Below are positions 10,297 to 23,168 of a stretch of DNA of 64,000 bases, piece after piece (the first letter of the stretch is position 1; every line of letters begins with the position of its first letter). The position numbers and the translations under genes were made by a program. This DNA is from Filobasidium wieringae (Eukaryota; Basidiomycota; Tremellomycetes; Filobasidiales; Filobasidiaceae). The stretch is taken from positions 1,059,162 through 1,123,161 of the forward strand of contig BCIV01000003.1 of NCBI GenBank assembly GCA_001600055.1, given 5' to 3'. The notes under the pieces were generated by a model. That model had not been told where the DNA came from. It was given only the letters and a program-made list of their open reading frames with translations, and did not search any database.

Positions 10297-11912
10297 CTAA
10301 TCAGCTGTCCCGCTGTCACTCCCGTCTGTATCAGATGCGCCGTTCTCGCTCCTTTCAGTTTCTGAACAATCCCCACTCTCATCGATATCAGCCTGTACAA
10401 AGTAAACTGGCGCGTCCCAATCGATATCCAGGTACCTCTTATCCCTGATAGCGATCGGCAGTCCCCCAACCTGTTGTCGGTAGTAGATACCGTAAGAGAC
10501 GTATATCATAGACATTTTAGACACAAATACATTTGTTGTGGTATCGCGGAGTACCTCGTTGATGCTGACTGGATTACTCTCGATCATTCGTTACACGGCG
10601 ATCTGTAGCCTGAGGAAACTGGTATTGGCAGTACGCTGATCGGAACGAACGCGTGGCGACGACGATGGGAGCTGGGATCAGATCGCGATGATCGGCTCTG
10701 ACCACATCCAACTGATGGATACGGGTACCTAGATTTTCGGAACAGTGCAAGCCTAGATATTGCACTTACTGACAAACCCATTTCGGCCGATAATATCCCC
10801 GTCGCGTAGGTTCCATTCAACAGCTGGGCGGGAATCAATAGCCGTGTCATTTCAAATTGGTCCGAGTTGGAATTTCTGATCGACTGGGCTGGACCATAAT
10901 CACCATCATGTGGTCCCTGGCAGTAGTACGAGCTTTTGTATGAGTCTATGATACCCTGTAACGAACAGATCTTGCAAGTGACCAGCATGTACCCTTTGAC
11001 GTGCTGCGAGTCTAATGGAGACGCGTAGTGGTCAATGGGTAAGCTCGACTCTTTCGAACCATACTTGGATCTGACTGACCTGTAAAAAGTGAAGGTCTCC
11101 AGGTCGCAAAGCCACAGAAAGTCCCTCTAATGGTGTGGCTTTGCTACTGTAACCAGGGTATGGGCCATCAGACTTCTTCCCTTGCCAGTCGATCGTAGAT
11201 CTTGCCGTAGCAGCCAGCTGCAAAGCTTGCTCCGAGCTCGTCTCTAGCAGTTATGGCTGTGTCGATCAATTCGGAACCCTAGGAGAGAAATGCAGCGGAA
11301 AACCCACTCAGTAATCTGGTAGATTCCTTCAATAAACAGCCTTCCTTTCTGGACGTGAGCCATTCCATCCACTCGTCTGATCCTAGTGTCAGGCGCGGTG
11401 GAAAAGGAGCCCGGACGCTCGAACGATCCATGGCAAGGAGATCGCGCATTTGTAGGCTTCTTGCAGGGGTCCTTCTCTTGTAAAGTCTGCGAATCCTCGT
11501 CCTTGTCCTCCGAAACCATTGATAGTTCAAAATAATTCTTCCACTCGTTATCCGTACGTTTAAATCGGAAGGGGGATTGGAGAAGCCTTATGAACAGCTT
11601 TCCAAGGGTTATAGCGTCTTCTCCTCTCAATAGGTCCCTGGTAGGATCGTCAGGCTCGATCATCTGGTGATGTTGATTTTCGAAAGCAGTATTCACTTTC
11701 TTGTAGCGGTGGGGGCGGTTGCCCTCAAGCAGTTCATGCTAAGCCGCCTGACGCTCGTCCAATCTAGTCTTGCGTGTAATAGTGATCGTAGCGAGTTTCT
11801 GACGTAGTTCCTTGAATCTCTTGAGCCTCTTGACCTCCGGATCGTCCTCTTCTGACCCTCCCAGTCCGTTTGCCCGATCTAACCGGTAGTTGCGTTTACG
11901 TTCCGCCGCCAT
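10297..11912 (-). CDS. Hypothetical multi-exon protein, exon structure provisional
   Basis: Coding-like segments on the minus strand can be chained. The ATG at 11912 starts MAAERKRNYRLDRANG, then a charged helix (EVKRLKRFKELRQKL). A weak intron leads to a segment with DAITLGKLFIRLLQSPFRFK. Next come YPGYSSKATPLEGLSVALRP (about 11100-11220), then SQHVKGYMLVTCKICSLQ (about 10930-11010), a stretch with RLLIPAQLLNGTYATGILSA, and a last exon reading DKRYLDIDWDAPVYFVQADI before an acidic Ser/Asp tail ending at 10297. I do not recognise the family. Some joins (near 11270 and near 10720) are unresolved, so the product could be two genes or a decaying one. It lies in the repeat-bearing stretch next to a small Zn2Cys6 gene. 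Confidence 0.4.
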
Positions 11913-12126
11913 GAGATGAGAAGCGAGCGTGCGAGTTGTCTTCCTGGTGAACGGGTCTTGTGTGGAAATGATCAGAGCGATTTTTCCGGAAAGACTAGGC
12001 CGTACGCTTGATACGAGCTAGATGGTAATGCTTGTAAGCTTGATGATGTATTTATGATATTACATGACTATTCGACAGGAAGAAGAAGCTTTGCGATTGC
12101 GACAGAAGATCTGGAAGCGTAACCCA

Positions 12127-12665
12127 TTATTTCGGACGCAAATCTGAAACTTTGTCCGTCCTCTGACGTTGGGTCGTTGTCTCCTCTCCTCCTGTACTCT
12201 CGGTAGTCTTTGTCTTTTCTTGTGGGATTATCCTCCTAGTGCAAATGACGTTTTTCTTCACACACCTCCAGCATGCTGGCCGGCCTAATGGGAATGATCG
12301 ATATTGGACTGAGCTCTCGAATGGACGGTTGGAAAGAATGAGTCTGACACTGACCTTGACAGGTCTGCTCGTTTTCGTAACATCTAGCACAGGCTTCTTT
12401 GACAGGGATATTATTGGAAGGAATTCGGGTCCATTTGATCGTCTGTAGATACGGATCAGCGGTTTAAACGGGGCAATGGGTCGTTTCGCTATTCGCGCAC
12501 CTTGTCCTCCGGACGGCCAGCGAGAATGGACTCTGCGGTAAACTCAACGAGCTGCATTGCTTGATCGATAAGAGATGAGAGCTCGAAGCCGAATTTGAAT
12601 CTTCGATAAGATACGTAACCTCTATACTGTGGCTTTGTCGACTTTTTGAACCTCGAATAGCTCAT
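12127..12665 (-). CDS. Small Zn2Cys6-type zinc-cluster protein
   Basis: Three exons (12665-12501, 12442-12355, 12284-12127) join in frame to about 136 residues. The start is the first ATG in the frame (MSYSRFKK); open sequence continues a little upstream without another ATG, so the 5' end is uncertain. The cysteine module is C73-x2-C76-x6-C83-x5-C89-x2-C92-x6-C99 (CARCYENEQTC, then ACWRCVKKNVIC), which matches canonical fungal Zn(II)2Cys6 spacing exactly. A phase-1 intron splits the module just after the third cysteine. Unlike usual Zn2Cys6 activators the cluster is C-terminal, and no fungal transcription-factor middle domain is present. Only a Thr/Glu-rich tail follows. Zinc binding is likely; DNA binding is inference. 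Confidence 0.65.
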
Positions 12666-12876
12666 CCCGTCAGGTAAGCACGTCAGATTTAGTAGATTCT
12701 CGTTCAACCGTTAGAATGATCGCCGATCTTGGACGCGGCACAGCAGGCGGTAGAGACTATTGCAAGTACCGTGCGGGATTTTGCGTAATGACGACGACTA
12801 TACAACGTGTAGTTCCCTAATAGACAACTTCCGGAGCTGACAATGCTTTTCTTATACAATGCTCTCAACACCCTAA

Positions 12877-15686
12877 TCATCGTTTCGGTTCCTCGTGCCC
12901 AAAATCGCCAGTCACGTTCGTGACCACCCCTAACAATCGACATCTCGCTTCCCTGACCAACACCTTCGCTCCAGCACTGATGTACTCGGGCCCCTGGATG
13001 AATTCGAATATCACCTTGGCCCTATCTCCCGTCCTCAGGACTCCGGTGGCGTGATCTATCGAGACGATCCGCACTGTCTGACGGACCGAATTGATATGGC
13101 ACATGGCTTGATATCGCGGCTGAATGGTCGTGTTGTGGTAGAGCACCAGCATCTGTGCCTCGAACCGGCGAATCGATTTCGGAAGAGGTTCCTGTCTGGC
13201 AAGGATCACCATACCTTTCCGCAGCTGAGTCCGTCTAATCTTCTTTAGCGCGAATCTGTGGTGGTCAAGATCGAGCAGAGTTGATCAGTACTCATCAGAG
13301 GATGTATCAACTGCAACTGCGCTTACGATACGCTCTGTCCAGCCTCAGCCGTGTCGACGTCAACTCTCTTCCGCTGGATGGATTTGACCGTCGTGGGGAT
13401 GAATTGTCCGAGACTATCAGGTCCCAACAACACATTATCTCCAGCTACAGAGGAAATGCGCGTGATTTGTCAACAAAGGCATAGTAAACCACTGCGAGAT
13501 TCAGCTCACTTTTCACTCGTCCAGACACGATAATTCCAGACTATATCCAGACCGTGTCAGTCAAGAGTCCTTGGTCGGCAAGCCGATCACACTCACTGCC
13601 ACGCTACCCGAGAACGGTACGCTAAAGACATCGCTGATTGAAAACTCCAAGGGAGCATCCGCTAGGTACTTCTGCCCTCCTTGACTCGTAGGTAGACAGT
13701 TCAATAATGTTTTTAGCTGAGGTAACCCTGCTCCTGTCACGTTCGACAACATGAAAATGGGGCATATCCTAGAGTTCAAAGTAGCGGGTTCAGCAGATGA
13801 TCATAACATTTGTCATCCAGAGATCTAGACCTCACCGTTCGGTGTGCAAATAGGATGCACTGTTGACGGCCTGCTCCATCGACTCCACAAACACAGGGAT
13901 TTTTCTTCGAGATCAACACGTCATTCAGCCAACAGCCGAGATCCATGTATCGCGATTATGCGTACCGGCATCCAGGACTTTTGAGCACCTTTACCAATTG
14001 CTTGATAGTCGCCTCCAGGACATGCGCTGGAGTCATGTCGATCTGAGGGGACGAGTTTTAGCATCACTGATCTTGCCTTGGAAGGGTGAGAAAGCCCACT
14101 CTACCTTTGTGACACATATCTGATTGGCAAGTAACACGATGTCAATTTATGTCCATTTCGACCGAGACTGATTTCCACTCACGATAATAGGAACCTGCAA
14201 GGCCAGACAGACACCCAGATGCTCCTAGGTACACGACCAAGACTACGTCAGCTGACCGCCCAACCTGATCATGAGATGAAATAGAACTCACCTTGCTCAT
14301 GCCAATAAGTCCAGCATTACCTCCGATCACGAGACAGACGTAATCTGGAGAGCATCCAGTCAATCCAAACAAGGTGGTTTTGAGGTATCTATGCAGTTGG
14401 ACAAGAGTTCAGTAAAAATGCGGATTCGATCGCTGAGACCCTCAACTAACCGCTCATGACCAGCTAAATCGATAAAGCTAACCACTTTCGCAGCTTTACT
14501 GCATACTTCATCCCATGCAATTTTCTCTCGTTTTGCCACTGTAGATCCCGTCGTTGAAAGGTCGAGATTGGCCGCCGCATGCCCTGTTGGCACTACAGGC
14601 TCGCACGTGGGTGAGAATCCCAGAATCTGTCAAAAGACACGGTTAGCAAAGGCATTTGCCAGAGACAGAGCTAATGCGAACGTACCTCCAAACCGACTGA
14701 ACTCGTTCGACCAGTCTCCAGTTCGTGCTTGTGACGGAATAGAGCCACTCGAGTCTGTCGATCGTACCGAGTTGAACGACCGGATCCTAGCATATAATCG
14801 ACATCTAGACTGACCTTTCCTCTACCGTCATCCAAACCTCCTCGGGTCAACACTCCCGTCAAAGTACTTTTGCCCGAATCTACGTTCCCAACCACTGCCA
14901 CTCTTACTTCAACAATTTCTTCAGCCTTGCTGGGCACGATTCTGACGATCCATGATCCATATGGACCCCGCTTAGACGTCTCGCTGGAAACTCCGTCTGC
15001 CATCTTAGCCGAGGGGTCGCCGTCTTCGTGCAAGTATAGCTTGGTCATCTGTGCTTGCAGAGACGTAGTAGCAGCCTTTAACCGTCGCAGCATACTTTCG
15101 AGTTGCTCTGTAGTAACAGATTTCCCTACATAACCTCCTTCGTCTGGAGGCGCAGGGGTAGTCTTCGTTGTAGAGGGATGCGAGCTCTGGGAATCCGGTC
15201 CAAAGAGGGTAGTGGCTGATGGCCTGGCTCCCAAACTGACGATGAGCTCGCCATGATGGGAAACCAATAGATGTCCCAAATGGTTTCGTATGGGGTCGTC
15301 TGCTGGGTCGACATCTGCAGGCGTAGGCTCATGCAGCAAGTCCTGTATGGGTTTATTACAAGTGAGCTTGAATTCTAGCCAATACCGATAGAAGAGTATG
15401 TTCTCACCTCGATTGAGATTTCTATTTCGGCAGGCTTCGAGTCTTCCTCTTGAGGGTGTCCATTTCCACTGGGCTCGACCTTGCCTTTCACAGCGTCCTG
15501 ACCGTCTTTACTAGGCTTCCCTTTGACATGTCCGTTCCCAGCTGCTGCCGCTTTCAAGCTCGGCTTGCCCTTCCCAGTCTCGCTAGCATGCTGTTGTGCT
15601 TGTCTTAGCTCTCTCAAATGCTCGGCTTTCTTCTGATCCGATATCGAAGATATCTCCTGTTGAAACGCTTTCAGGGAAGTCGCCAT
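12877..15686 (-). CDS. GTPBP1: GTPBP1-type translational GTPase (EF-1alpha/EF-Tu superfamily)
   Basis: Multi-exon gene with ATG at 15686. The N-terminus is Lys/Gly/Ala-rich with a long charged helix. The G domain shows G1 [15 protein letters not shown], the GTPBP1-type [23 protein letters not shown] switch, G3 [10 protein letters not shown]4 VVVTKIDM (about 14020-14060) and [12 protein letters not shown]-terminal EF-Tu-like domains end with [20 protein letters not shown] and [20 protein letters not shown], a close match in order and wording to animal GTPBP1/2. Family members are cytosolic GTPases linked to ribosome rescue and mRNA decay through the exosome; a fungal role is inferred from family. 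At least six introns of about 50-70 nt are evident. Confidence 0.88.
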
Positions 15687-16165
15687 GTTCTTGGTATGTT
15701 CAGCACGTTCCTTGAGAGAGTAGCTCTTGAGAGGGCAATATCAAGCTCGAAGTTGTTCTAGGTTGTTCTCTTCTTGATGCTGTGAGTAAACCTGTTGTAC
15801 CAATTTTGCGTCCGATGCTCAGATTGGAACTATGCGAGATGGAGACGGCGACAAAGATCGCATCCATCAAGATTGTGGCGAGGTGATAGATCCGAGTCAA
15901 CTGGTTCGGTATCGGTGATCGGCGGGATCGAAGACGCATGACGTAAGCACGATTCGACGACCGTCGACGGTTCGTTCTGATATTCATTTCTATAGGGCAC
16001 TGATTACAATGCAGCATCTTGCCGTCAAATTTTTGAGTCATTCTACCAATTTTACTAATGCTGTTCCGCAGCTTCTTTCATTAGTCGATACATTATAGTG
16101 TTTTCTCCTTGCTGTTGTTGGACGCGGTCCATATCGATACAAATGCGGTGTCCGGTCGGAAAATA
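15687..16165. other. Intergenic between GTPBP1-like gene and histidine kinase
   Basis: About 480 bp upstream of the GTPase start and downstream of the kinase stop. No coding or RNA signal was recognised; it should hold the GTPase promoter and the kinase 3' end. Confidence 0.4.
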
Positions 16166-19100
16166 TCAGGTAGATTGAGCAACCTGCTGTACCATATCTG
16201 CGATATCGGCAAGCTTGTTTTTCCCCTTGACGAACCAACCGTCCAGAGCGGCATTCCCCGTCAGAGCGAGGTGTTTAAGGCGAGGGTCCGAAGATCCCAG
16301 CCCGGTCAGAGCGTATATCTTGGACCGACGTCTAGTCCGGTCTTGCTCCTCAACTTTACGAATCTCTTGCGCCAACGTCACACCATCCATTTTCTGCATG
16401 GAAACGTCCGTCAGGACGATGTGCGGAGCAAAGGTCGCAAATTTTGCCAAGCCATCCTCCCCGTCGACTGCAGTCTCTATTTCTACGCGGCACGTCTTCT
16501 GTTTGGTCAGCAGGACGACCAAGATTTTCCGGCTGATCTCGTTGTCATCTACTACCAACGCGCGTATGCTTTTACGTATAGGCTGAAGTGTTTGAGAGGC
16601 TACAGCCTGTTGTTTCTCTTCTCGAGGAGACTCCATCACTTGATCGCTTCCTCTTCGATTCCGTCTTTTTGGGTCAGACGCGGAATGCATAACGTCCCGC
16701 TTTATGGACGCTTTCCCCTTGCCTGAATCTTTCAAGTTCGTGGGTAAAGTAATGGCAAGGGTCGTACCGACTCCTAGGCTGGACGTCAAGTCCACCTTGC
16801 CATGCATATCCTCGATCATGACCTTGACGAGGTATAACCCCAATCCCATGCCCGTTGTGAACGAGTCGGCCTTTGCAAAAGGCTTGAAAGCCCGGCGTAG
16901 AAATTCTTTGCTCATTCCGTGTCCGGTATCCTGTACAGCCAAAGTGATTCTAGAGGGATCTTTCATGGCGGATAGCTTGATGCTGATCGACCCCTTGGTG
17001 GTATGCTTCATGGCGTTACTCAATCCATTCATGACAACCCTGAGGACATCATCAACTTTGTTAGTTCGTATCGTTCACAAGCTGGCGAAAAGGGAGAAAT
17101 ACCTTTGAAGTTTCGATCTATCGACGTCAATGGTCCAGTCTCTTCCCTCTACCTCTAATATCACATCCACTTTTGGTGGCTCCTCCCTGCCGGTCAAGCA
17201 CACCAGAATCGTGTCACGAACCAGACGCTCAATATCGACCGTTTCTACGACCGCCTGTTCCGAGCCTTGGGAGAGACGACTGAAATCCAGAACATCGTTT
17301 AGGATCCCATCCAATGCTTGAGCACTGACATTGACGACATCTAGGAAACCCTTGATCTCGTCAATGCTATTGGTCTCCAGTGCACGATTCGCCAGCTCCA
17401 AGCTCGAAAGAATACCATGAAGGGGCGTCCGCAATTCATGACTGATCGAAGACAACACCGTAGTCTTCACTGCATCCGCTTCCAGTACACGACGCTGCAA
17501 TATCTGAGCGCGAAGGACGGCTCCCATAGACCGTACGAATCCCAAGTCCTCGTTGGATATCGCATAGCTAGAAAGTTCCGAAGTGATGACCACACAAAAC
17601 AATGGGTCGATCCCGGCGAAAAACGTTATGGCTGCATGATTGACCGTCTGCGGGGCAAGGATACGTTCCAACCCAGAAGGGTTTCCCGAGGTGAAGGTAG
17701 GACGATCGGATGATACGCCATGCTGCGAAATGTAGGTGAGAAGGGTTTGTCCATGTGCCGGATATACCTCAACGTGGTACGGCCGATCGTGACGACTGGA
17801 ACCTGCTATTATCTGCATCTTGCATTCGCTATCGGATAATTCGTTGTCCGAATCTAAAGTATATTTAACATTCCCATGCAGTTTCTGATTATCACAAGCG
17901 CTCGTGTCAGCTGGCCGTGCCAATGCTCTTCCAATCAAGTTGGATAAGCTTACAGTGGCTATTACGGACCGCAGATCGATCACCAAAACAGACTCTGCTT
18001 GCGAGAGTACAGTCAAAATCTGATCACAAGCGATCCTCGCATGCGGTCCGAACGGGCTAGCCGCATTCATTTTGACAGGTTTCGAACTGGACGTCGACCG
18101 ATTGGGACTGGTTCGATCTACATCCATACGATGTGTCCGCGCTACAGGTGTCGTAGGTTCAGAAGAGCCAATGACCTCTTGGATTTGTGCATTCTTCTCC
18201 GACACAGCAGAAACCAATGCTCGATCGATCAATTCCGAGACAGCTGCCCTAGCTCTAGCCGCTCTTAGTCGACCGTTTCCATCCCAAGTCGCACGTAGCT
18301 GACTTTCCAACATCTTTGTAAGGTTTCGCAGCACTTTCTCTTCCTTAGGGGCAAGTTTTGCGGGGAAATGTCGGTCGATCTGCATCACATTGATCACGCC
18401 TATCGCAACTCTGTCTTTCGATTCGGATTGTGTGGGGTCTATTTCTAAAGTGACGACGCTGCCAACATAACTCTTGATCCCGCTGTCACCGGCGGTATAT
18501 GGGTTGGATCTGTACAAGCGCGTGCCAACTTAGCTACTCGTCATCTGGCTCAACTTCGAATGTCCGACATACTTGTATCGCCAGTCATCACGCAGAGAAT
18601 TGATGTATAGGTTTTGATCTGACCATAACACCGCGTGACCGCATAGACTCGTCTCTGGCAATACGTTCATCCCCGCCAGGAGGCCGACTGATTTTAGGAC
18701 TTCTTCGTCTCCCGCGACAGCTTCAAAGGATTGGTTCGCATCCCTAAACAATGTGAAAGTTACGATTCCGCCAAAGAAGCTGTGAACGAGGTCGATCACG
18801 GAACGGATGTTATCCAACTGACGATGAGTTGTTTGGAGAGTCAGATTGTGAAAATTAGCGCCCATCTTCGTTGAGCAGTCCGCTAGTTGCCAATTACCTG
18901 TGTGTCGGAATACAGGTCGTACTCCAGGATACATTGTTCCCTTAAAGATTCCGTGGAAGATCTAGGCGGAGGAAGGAACCCATGCTTGGAATAAAAGTTT
19001 CTGACTTTTCTAGCCGACTCTGCATCGATATTGACAGAGTCGTAAACTGGAGCACGACGATAGTCGTCAAAACAGGGCTCTGATAGTTCGTCCAGGGGCG

Positions 19101-19230
19101 AGGTGATTAGAGGTGGTGGAGGAGGGATTTGGTCGGCAGGATATTCTCCTTTGGAATAGTTTGTTAAAAACTCCTGCCATTTTTGCAGATTCTCGGAGAC
19201 ATTGCTCCGTTTGCCATTCGACTCATTCAT
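16166..19230 (-). CDS. GAF-domain hybrid histidine kinase (phosphorelay sensor)
   Basis: Four exons (19230-18898, 18817-18573, 18509-17103, 17039-16166) join in frame to 952 residues. The N-terminus is Pro-rich (PPPPPLITSP). Residues of about 110-310 form a GAF-like region (SFFGGIVTFTLFRD, ETSLCGHAVL, AIGVINVMQIDR). The dimerisation/phosphoacceptor box SSISHELRTPLHGI places the autophosphorylated His at residue 550. The ATPase domain has the N box MNGLSNAMKHTTKG, the G1 box DTGHGMS and the G2 box GMGLGLYLV. The receiver domain (about 800-940) has VVDDNEIS, the phosphoacceptor Asp873 (IVLTDVSMQKMDG), ALTG and FVKGK. No transmembrane segment is seen, so it is probably a cytosolic sensor feeding a Ypd1-type phosphorelay. 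It belongs to the fungal class with N-terminal GAF, but the exact Tco orthologue cannot be named. Confidence 0.93.
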
Positions 19231-19582
19231 TTTGCAGGTGTAGGCGAGCTAACCCTTCCGGCTGAGAGCGACATTATAACGACGGCCAAGGTTTGCCAGC
19301 TACAATTATACAAGGTATCGAGATGGGGAGTGACGACCAGGGTGTCCAAGAGTTGTAAGAGTGGAAGGAGGTTCGCAATGAAAGAGGCCGTCCCGTTTGA
19401 AAGGCAAAGGGGCTTATGACATTCGGAAGATTCGGAAGCGTACATGCATTCTCGCTTATTCACCCACTGCATATTCGCGTGTTTTTGTGCACGGACGATG
19501 CCGGTGATGACTCATCACTGATCTGAAATCTCATGCCAATCCGAAGGTATACAAATCAATACAATTTCCTCGCCCTCGGTTT
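19231..19582. other. Intergenic, kinase promoter
   Basis: 352 bp upstream of the kinase start. No RNA gene or ORF was supported. Confidence 0.35.
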
Positions 19583-21718
19583 CTAACCAGAGTGCTCTAC
19601 AAGAGTGGTCACGAGCTTTCCATCCTTGACAACACTCTTCATCTGTTCCGGAACCGGTTTCTCCTCATAATCTCCTTCCTCCTGCCCAGGTACGGAGATG
19701 TTGATCGCGCTCGTCTTGCTTGTAATGATCTCAACCGTGTTTACGCAGTCCTTTGAGAGGTATACTTGACCAGAGTCAGTGTTGTCAATCTGAATTGTAG
19801 ATGCTTGACCGGTGATTTGGACGGTGAAGGATGGACAAGAGGTGATACTGAGTCCGGACACGACCGAGTCGAGTAAGATTGAGGTCTTGCTACAGTTGAC
19901 TGTCAAGTACGAGGGATAGCTTGGTCAGTCACCATCATAAAAAGATAGCCTCAGGCATATTCCACTCACCTGCACTGATCGCGTTCACTTTACCCTTGAT
20001 CTGAATGATCGAGTTCTTGCAACCGAACAGATGAACAGTATGATTGATCTCGGTCTCCTCGATCAGGACGTGCTGGGCGTTCTCGTGATATTCCTGGGCA
20101 GTTTGCTCGATATTTAGCGCACGGCAACCTCTCAGTAGGTTTGAAAATCCTAAACTCACGACGATCCATTTGGTCCCATCCAACTTGGTCTCTGCGGGCT
20201 TCTTCTGGCTCAGGGTAGTTGGCTTCGGTTTAGTGGGAGGAGCAGGAGCAGCTGTTCAGATCGATGATTAGCGATGTTGACCCATACTCATCGTCTATTG
20301 GAGGACCTACCTTTCTCGGGAACAACACCGGCAGCCCTCAACTCGGGGTTCTTGTGAGTCATCAAGCTAGGATCGACCTTCTTCAATCCACTCGTTACTC
20401 CTGCCCCTTGGTTGATCGAGGCAAGGAAAGCGTTGGGACCGGGAGCAGGTGCGGATTTGGCGGTACTTCCAGATGACGCTGGCGCAGCGGGAGCAGGTGC
20501 GGGAGGAGGAGGAGGAGGAGCGGGGGATCCGGAAGAAGCTTCGTCCTGTTTGATAGAGAGGGCGTCTTGACCCTATGATTAGATTCCCATGTAAGCAATA
20601 TGCTCAAGCGAAGAAGGGGGGTAGACGTTGACAAACCTTGGGGTTCCAAGTCATCCCCGTGGTATGGTATGACTTGACATATTTCTGAAGAGCATTCAAA
20701 AGAGCTACAAACGAGTTGGCCCATACAATCTGTTTCTTATCGCTGGGTACACATTTCTCATCCATAAGTGGTGCAGAAAGATCACAACGACTTTAGAACA
20801 GAAACTCACGTTTCCTTGAACTCCTTGATAACCCTGTTCAACCAGAACTGAGCGCTCTCCTTCATCTCGCCAATGAAAGGAGCAGGGGTAGGTTCCTGAT
20901 CCAGCCTAAATCAGCTCAAGATAGTCTGCCACTCTCAAACAAGTCCCGCTTACAACAGCGACCCAACCCCAAGCCCCAGCTCCTTCACCAATAGCACTCA
21001 GATGGTTTCCCCATGCTCGACCCTCCTTGCTCCTGGATGTCTTGTCTTTATACTCGTTTATCTTGAGCATACAAGCTTGGGTAGGTTCCAGAACCTTTTG
21101 AAGGTTTTGTTGTGCTGAGGGTTTGATCGCTTTAGATGCGAGAAGGATGTATGCTTTTTGGGTAGTCGTAAGAGAAGAGATGAGATTGGCCTACGGCGTG
21201 TATCGAATCTTATTAGCTCTAGCGTTCGAAGGAACTCAGCTTAAGAGAAACGAGCTCACGTGTTCCTCAACAACTCCTCCAATCTCAGAACTCCTGTCCA
21301 AGTACTCCTTCAAAGCCGACTCGATGATATCAGTTTGATAAGCTTTGACAGCTGGAGGTTCCTGCTCTTCCTTATGCTCGGGAACGGGAGCGGCAGGGGG
21401 AGTAGCGTCAGAGCTGGAGATGGCTGCACCTAGAGCAGGAATCTGGGAGGACTCGGTTCCCGCTTGAGAGGGAGCGGAATGGGAGGAAGAAGAGTGGTGA
21501 GCGACGTCTTCCAAACGGGCGGTGGCCGCTGTAGTGGCAGGAAAGCTGGTCAGGTTCGCAAATCTATTGGGATCAGATCCGATCAAGAACCGAACCTTCC
21601 AATCGCTTGCTGCAATTCGTCCGGAGTAAGGAAATGAGTGAGCTTTTGAGCGCTGTATGGCGATGTCTCGGGCTTACATGATGGTCGCAAGATTGTTCAA
21701 TCCCTGCTGAGTAGACAT
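19583..21718 (-). CDS. SRV2: Adenylyl cyclase-associated protein (CAP/Srv2)
   Basis: The ATG at 21718 (MSTQQGLNNL) is followed by at least six exons. The N-terminal helical region includes YQTDIIESALKEYLDRSSEI and INEYKDKTSRSKEGRAWGNH. The family motif FWLNRVIKEFKE and TGMTWNPKGQDALSI come next, then a run of prolines (PPPPPPAPAPAAPA). A WH2-like actin-binding segment follows (PNAFLASINQGAGVTSGLKK). The C-terminal CARP beta-helix ends with YEEKPVPEQMKSVVKDGKLV. CAP recycles cofilin-bound ADP-actin and, in fungi, binds adenylyl cyclase in the Ras/cAMP pathway; the Cryptococcus orthologue is called Aca1. Order and length of domains are complete. Confidence 0.93.
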
Positions 21719-22094
21719 ATTGCTGCTATTTTCACAGATCTATTGGTTCTGGGAACTACAATATGTTATCTCTAGTAGGTAGTAGTAGCCTGATGTGCAG
21801 GGTGTTGCGTGTGTATCAGATGACGATGAGCTGTTCTCACATCGGCGCTGCGCGGTATACACGTTCTGTCAAGCTGATGTATTTGTTTGATAACACTATC
21901 TATTCGAAAATAGTTGGCTCGGGATTGGCAATCATCTGATCATCGCTGCAGAGGAGACGTTCGGAAAGTACAAGCAAGTACAATCCCAGAAATAATGCAG
22001 TCCGGGTGGATCTGTGTCTCGAATGTTGAGCTTGACTGGCCATGCCTGGTAGCCCCCCATGCAAACATCTAATCTCTTCTGTTACAACACATAA
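21719..22094. other. Intergenic, CAP promoter
   Basis: 376 bp between the CAP start and the TPR gene stop, AT-rich in places, with nothing recognisable. Confidence 0.35.
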
Positions 22095-23168
22095 TCATTC
22101 ATCCTTTTTACCTTCCGACTGCGCAAGGATCTTTGCCGATACCTGCAAAAGAACCCGCTCGTCAACTTGGGTTTGCTCAGTCTGATATAGTCGACCATGA
22201 TCATACTAACATTTCGGACGTTTTGTTCTGCTCGATCGATTCCTAACGTAACGGCCTTCTGATACAGCTTCAATGAGGATTGCAAGTTGCCAGCTATCGC
22301 CGAGAGGGGTCATCGGTAAAGGTGAACAGCAACTACAGGGAGAAAGGGGACTTACTCGATTCAAGGACGGCAGCTAGGTTAAAGCAGATCTGTTTGCAAG
22401 GCAAGGTATAAGTCACTTGATAAGAGCAGAATGCTGCTAGGGGAACCCTTACCTCTGGGTCCTCAGGAGCCAACTCTAACGCTTGCCTTGTGGACATGAA
22501 AATCAGTCAACCACCCATCCTACTACACTCCCGTTCCGCACTCGCAACATGGACTCACTTCAAATGCCTGATTGCAAGCCCAGGCTCAGGTGGATTCGAG
22601 AGGATATAAGCACTAGCCAAATTCATGTGCCCATCTGGCGAATCAGGCTGGAACTCCAAAGCTTGTTTCCATGCTACTATAGCCGCTTGAGTGTTCTGGA
22701 GATGATATTCTGCTACCTAGCCATTCCAAAGGAAATCGGTTTAGCTTTGACCACAATCAATGCGCCCAAATCTGACTCACACCCAAGTTGAAACAAGCGC
22801 TAGCGGTGGGTTTTATGTCCACACTCTTTTGGTAATGAGTGCGAGCTCCTTCGATATCGCCCTCGTTCAATCGGTTGTTACCGTCTTCCAGGGCGAGCAT
22901 TGCACTGTGTTCCGTTGGATCATCGATGAGGGGGATAGACTTGTCTGTGCTTGCAAATCCTGTTCGATAGAAAGTCCGAGTTCCTTCAGGAGAATGAAAC
23001 ATCGTGGACGAGTTCGAGCAACGTACGTTTGGAAAGTAATATAGGCGCTGCTCGGGAGATGGGGGTACGACGGGCAGAAGAAGATCCGAGAAATGTTCGG
23101 CTAGGTCCAGCAGCAACCTGGGCAGCAGCGGTCCTTCGAGCAATCTGAGTGAGGGTCTGCCGCATCAT
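22095..23168 (-). CDS. TPR-repeat protein, probably mitochondrial
   Basis: Several short exons on the minus strand. The ATG at 23168 begins MMRQTLTQIARRTAAAQVAA, an Arg/Ala-rich, acid-free N-terminus typical of a mitochondrial presequence. Tetratricopeptide repeats follow: ALEDGNNRLNEGDIEGARTH, YQKSVDIKPTASACFNLGVS, WKQALEFQPDSPDGHMNLAS, LKQALELAPEDPEICFNLAA and SLKLYQKAVTLGI. The last exon (RNV, then SAKILAQSEGKKDE) ends at 22095 after a GTTAGT...TTGCAG intron. TPR arrays are protein-binding scaffolds; the partner cannot be told. The length (about 230-250 residues) and layout recall small mitochondrial TPR proteins without a precise match. Confidence 0.75.
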
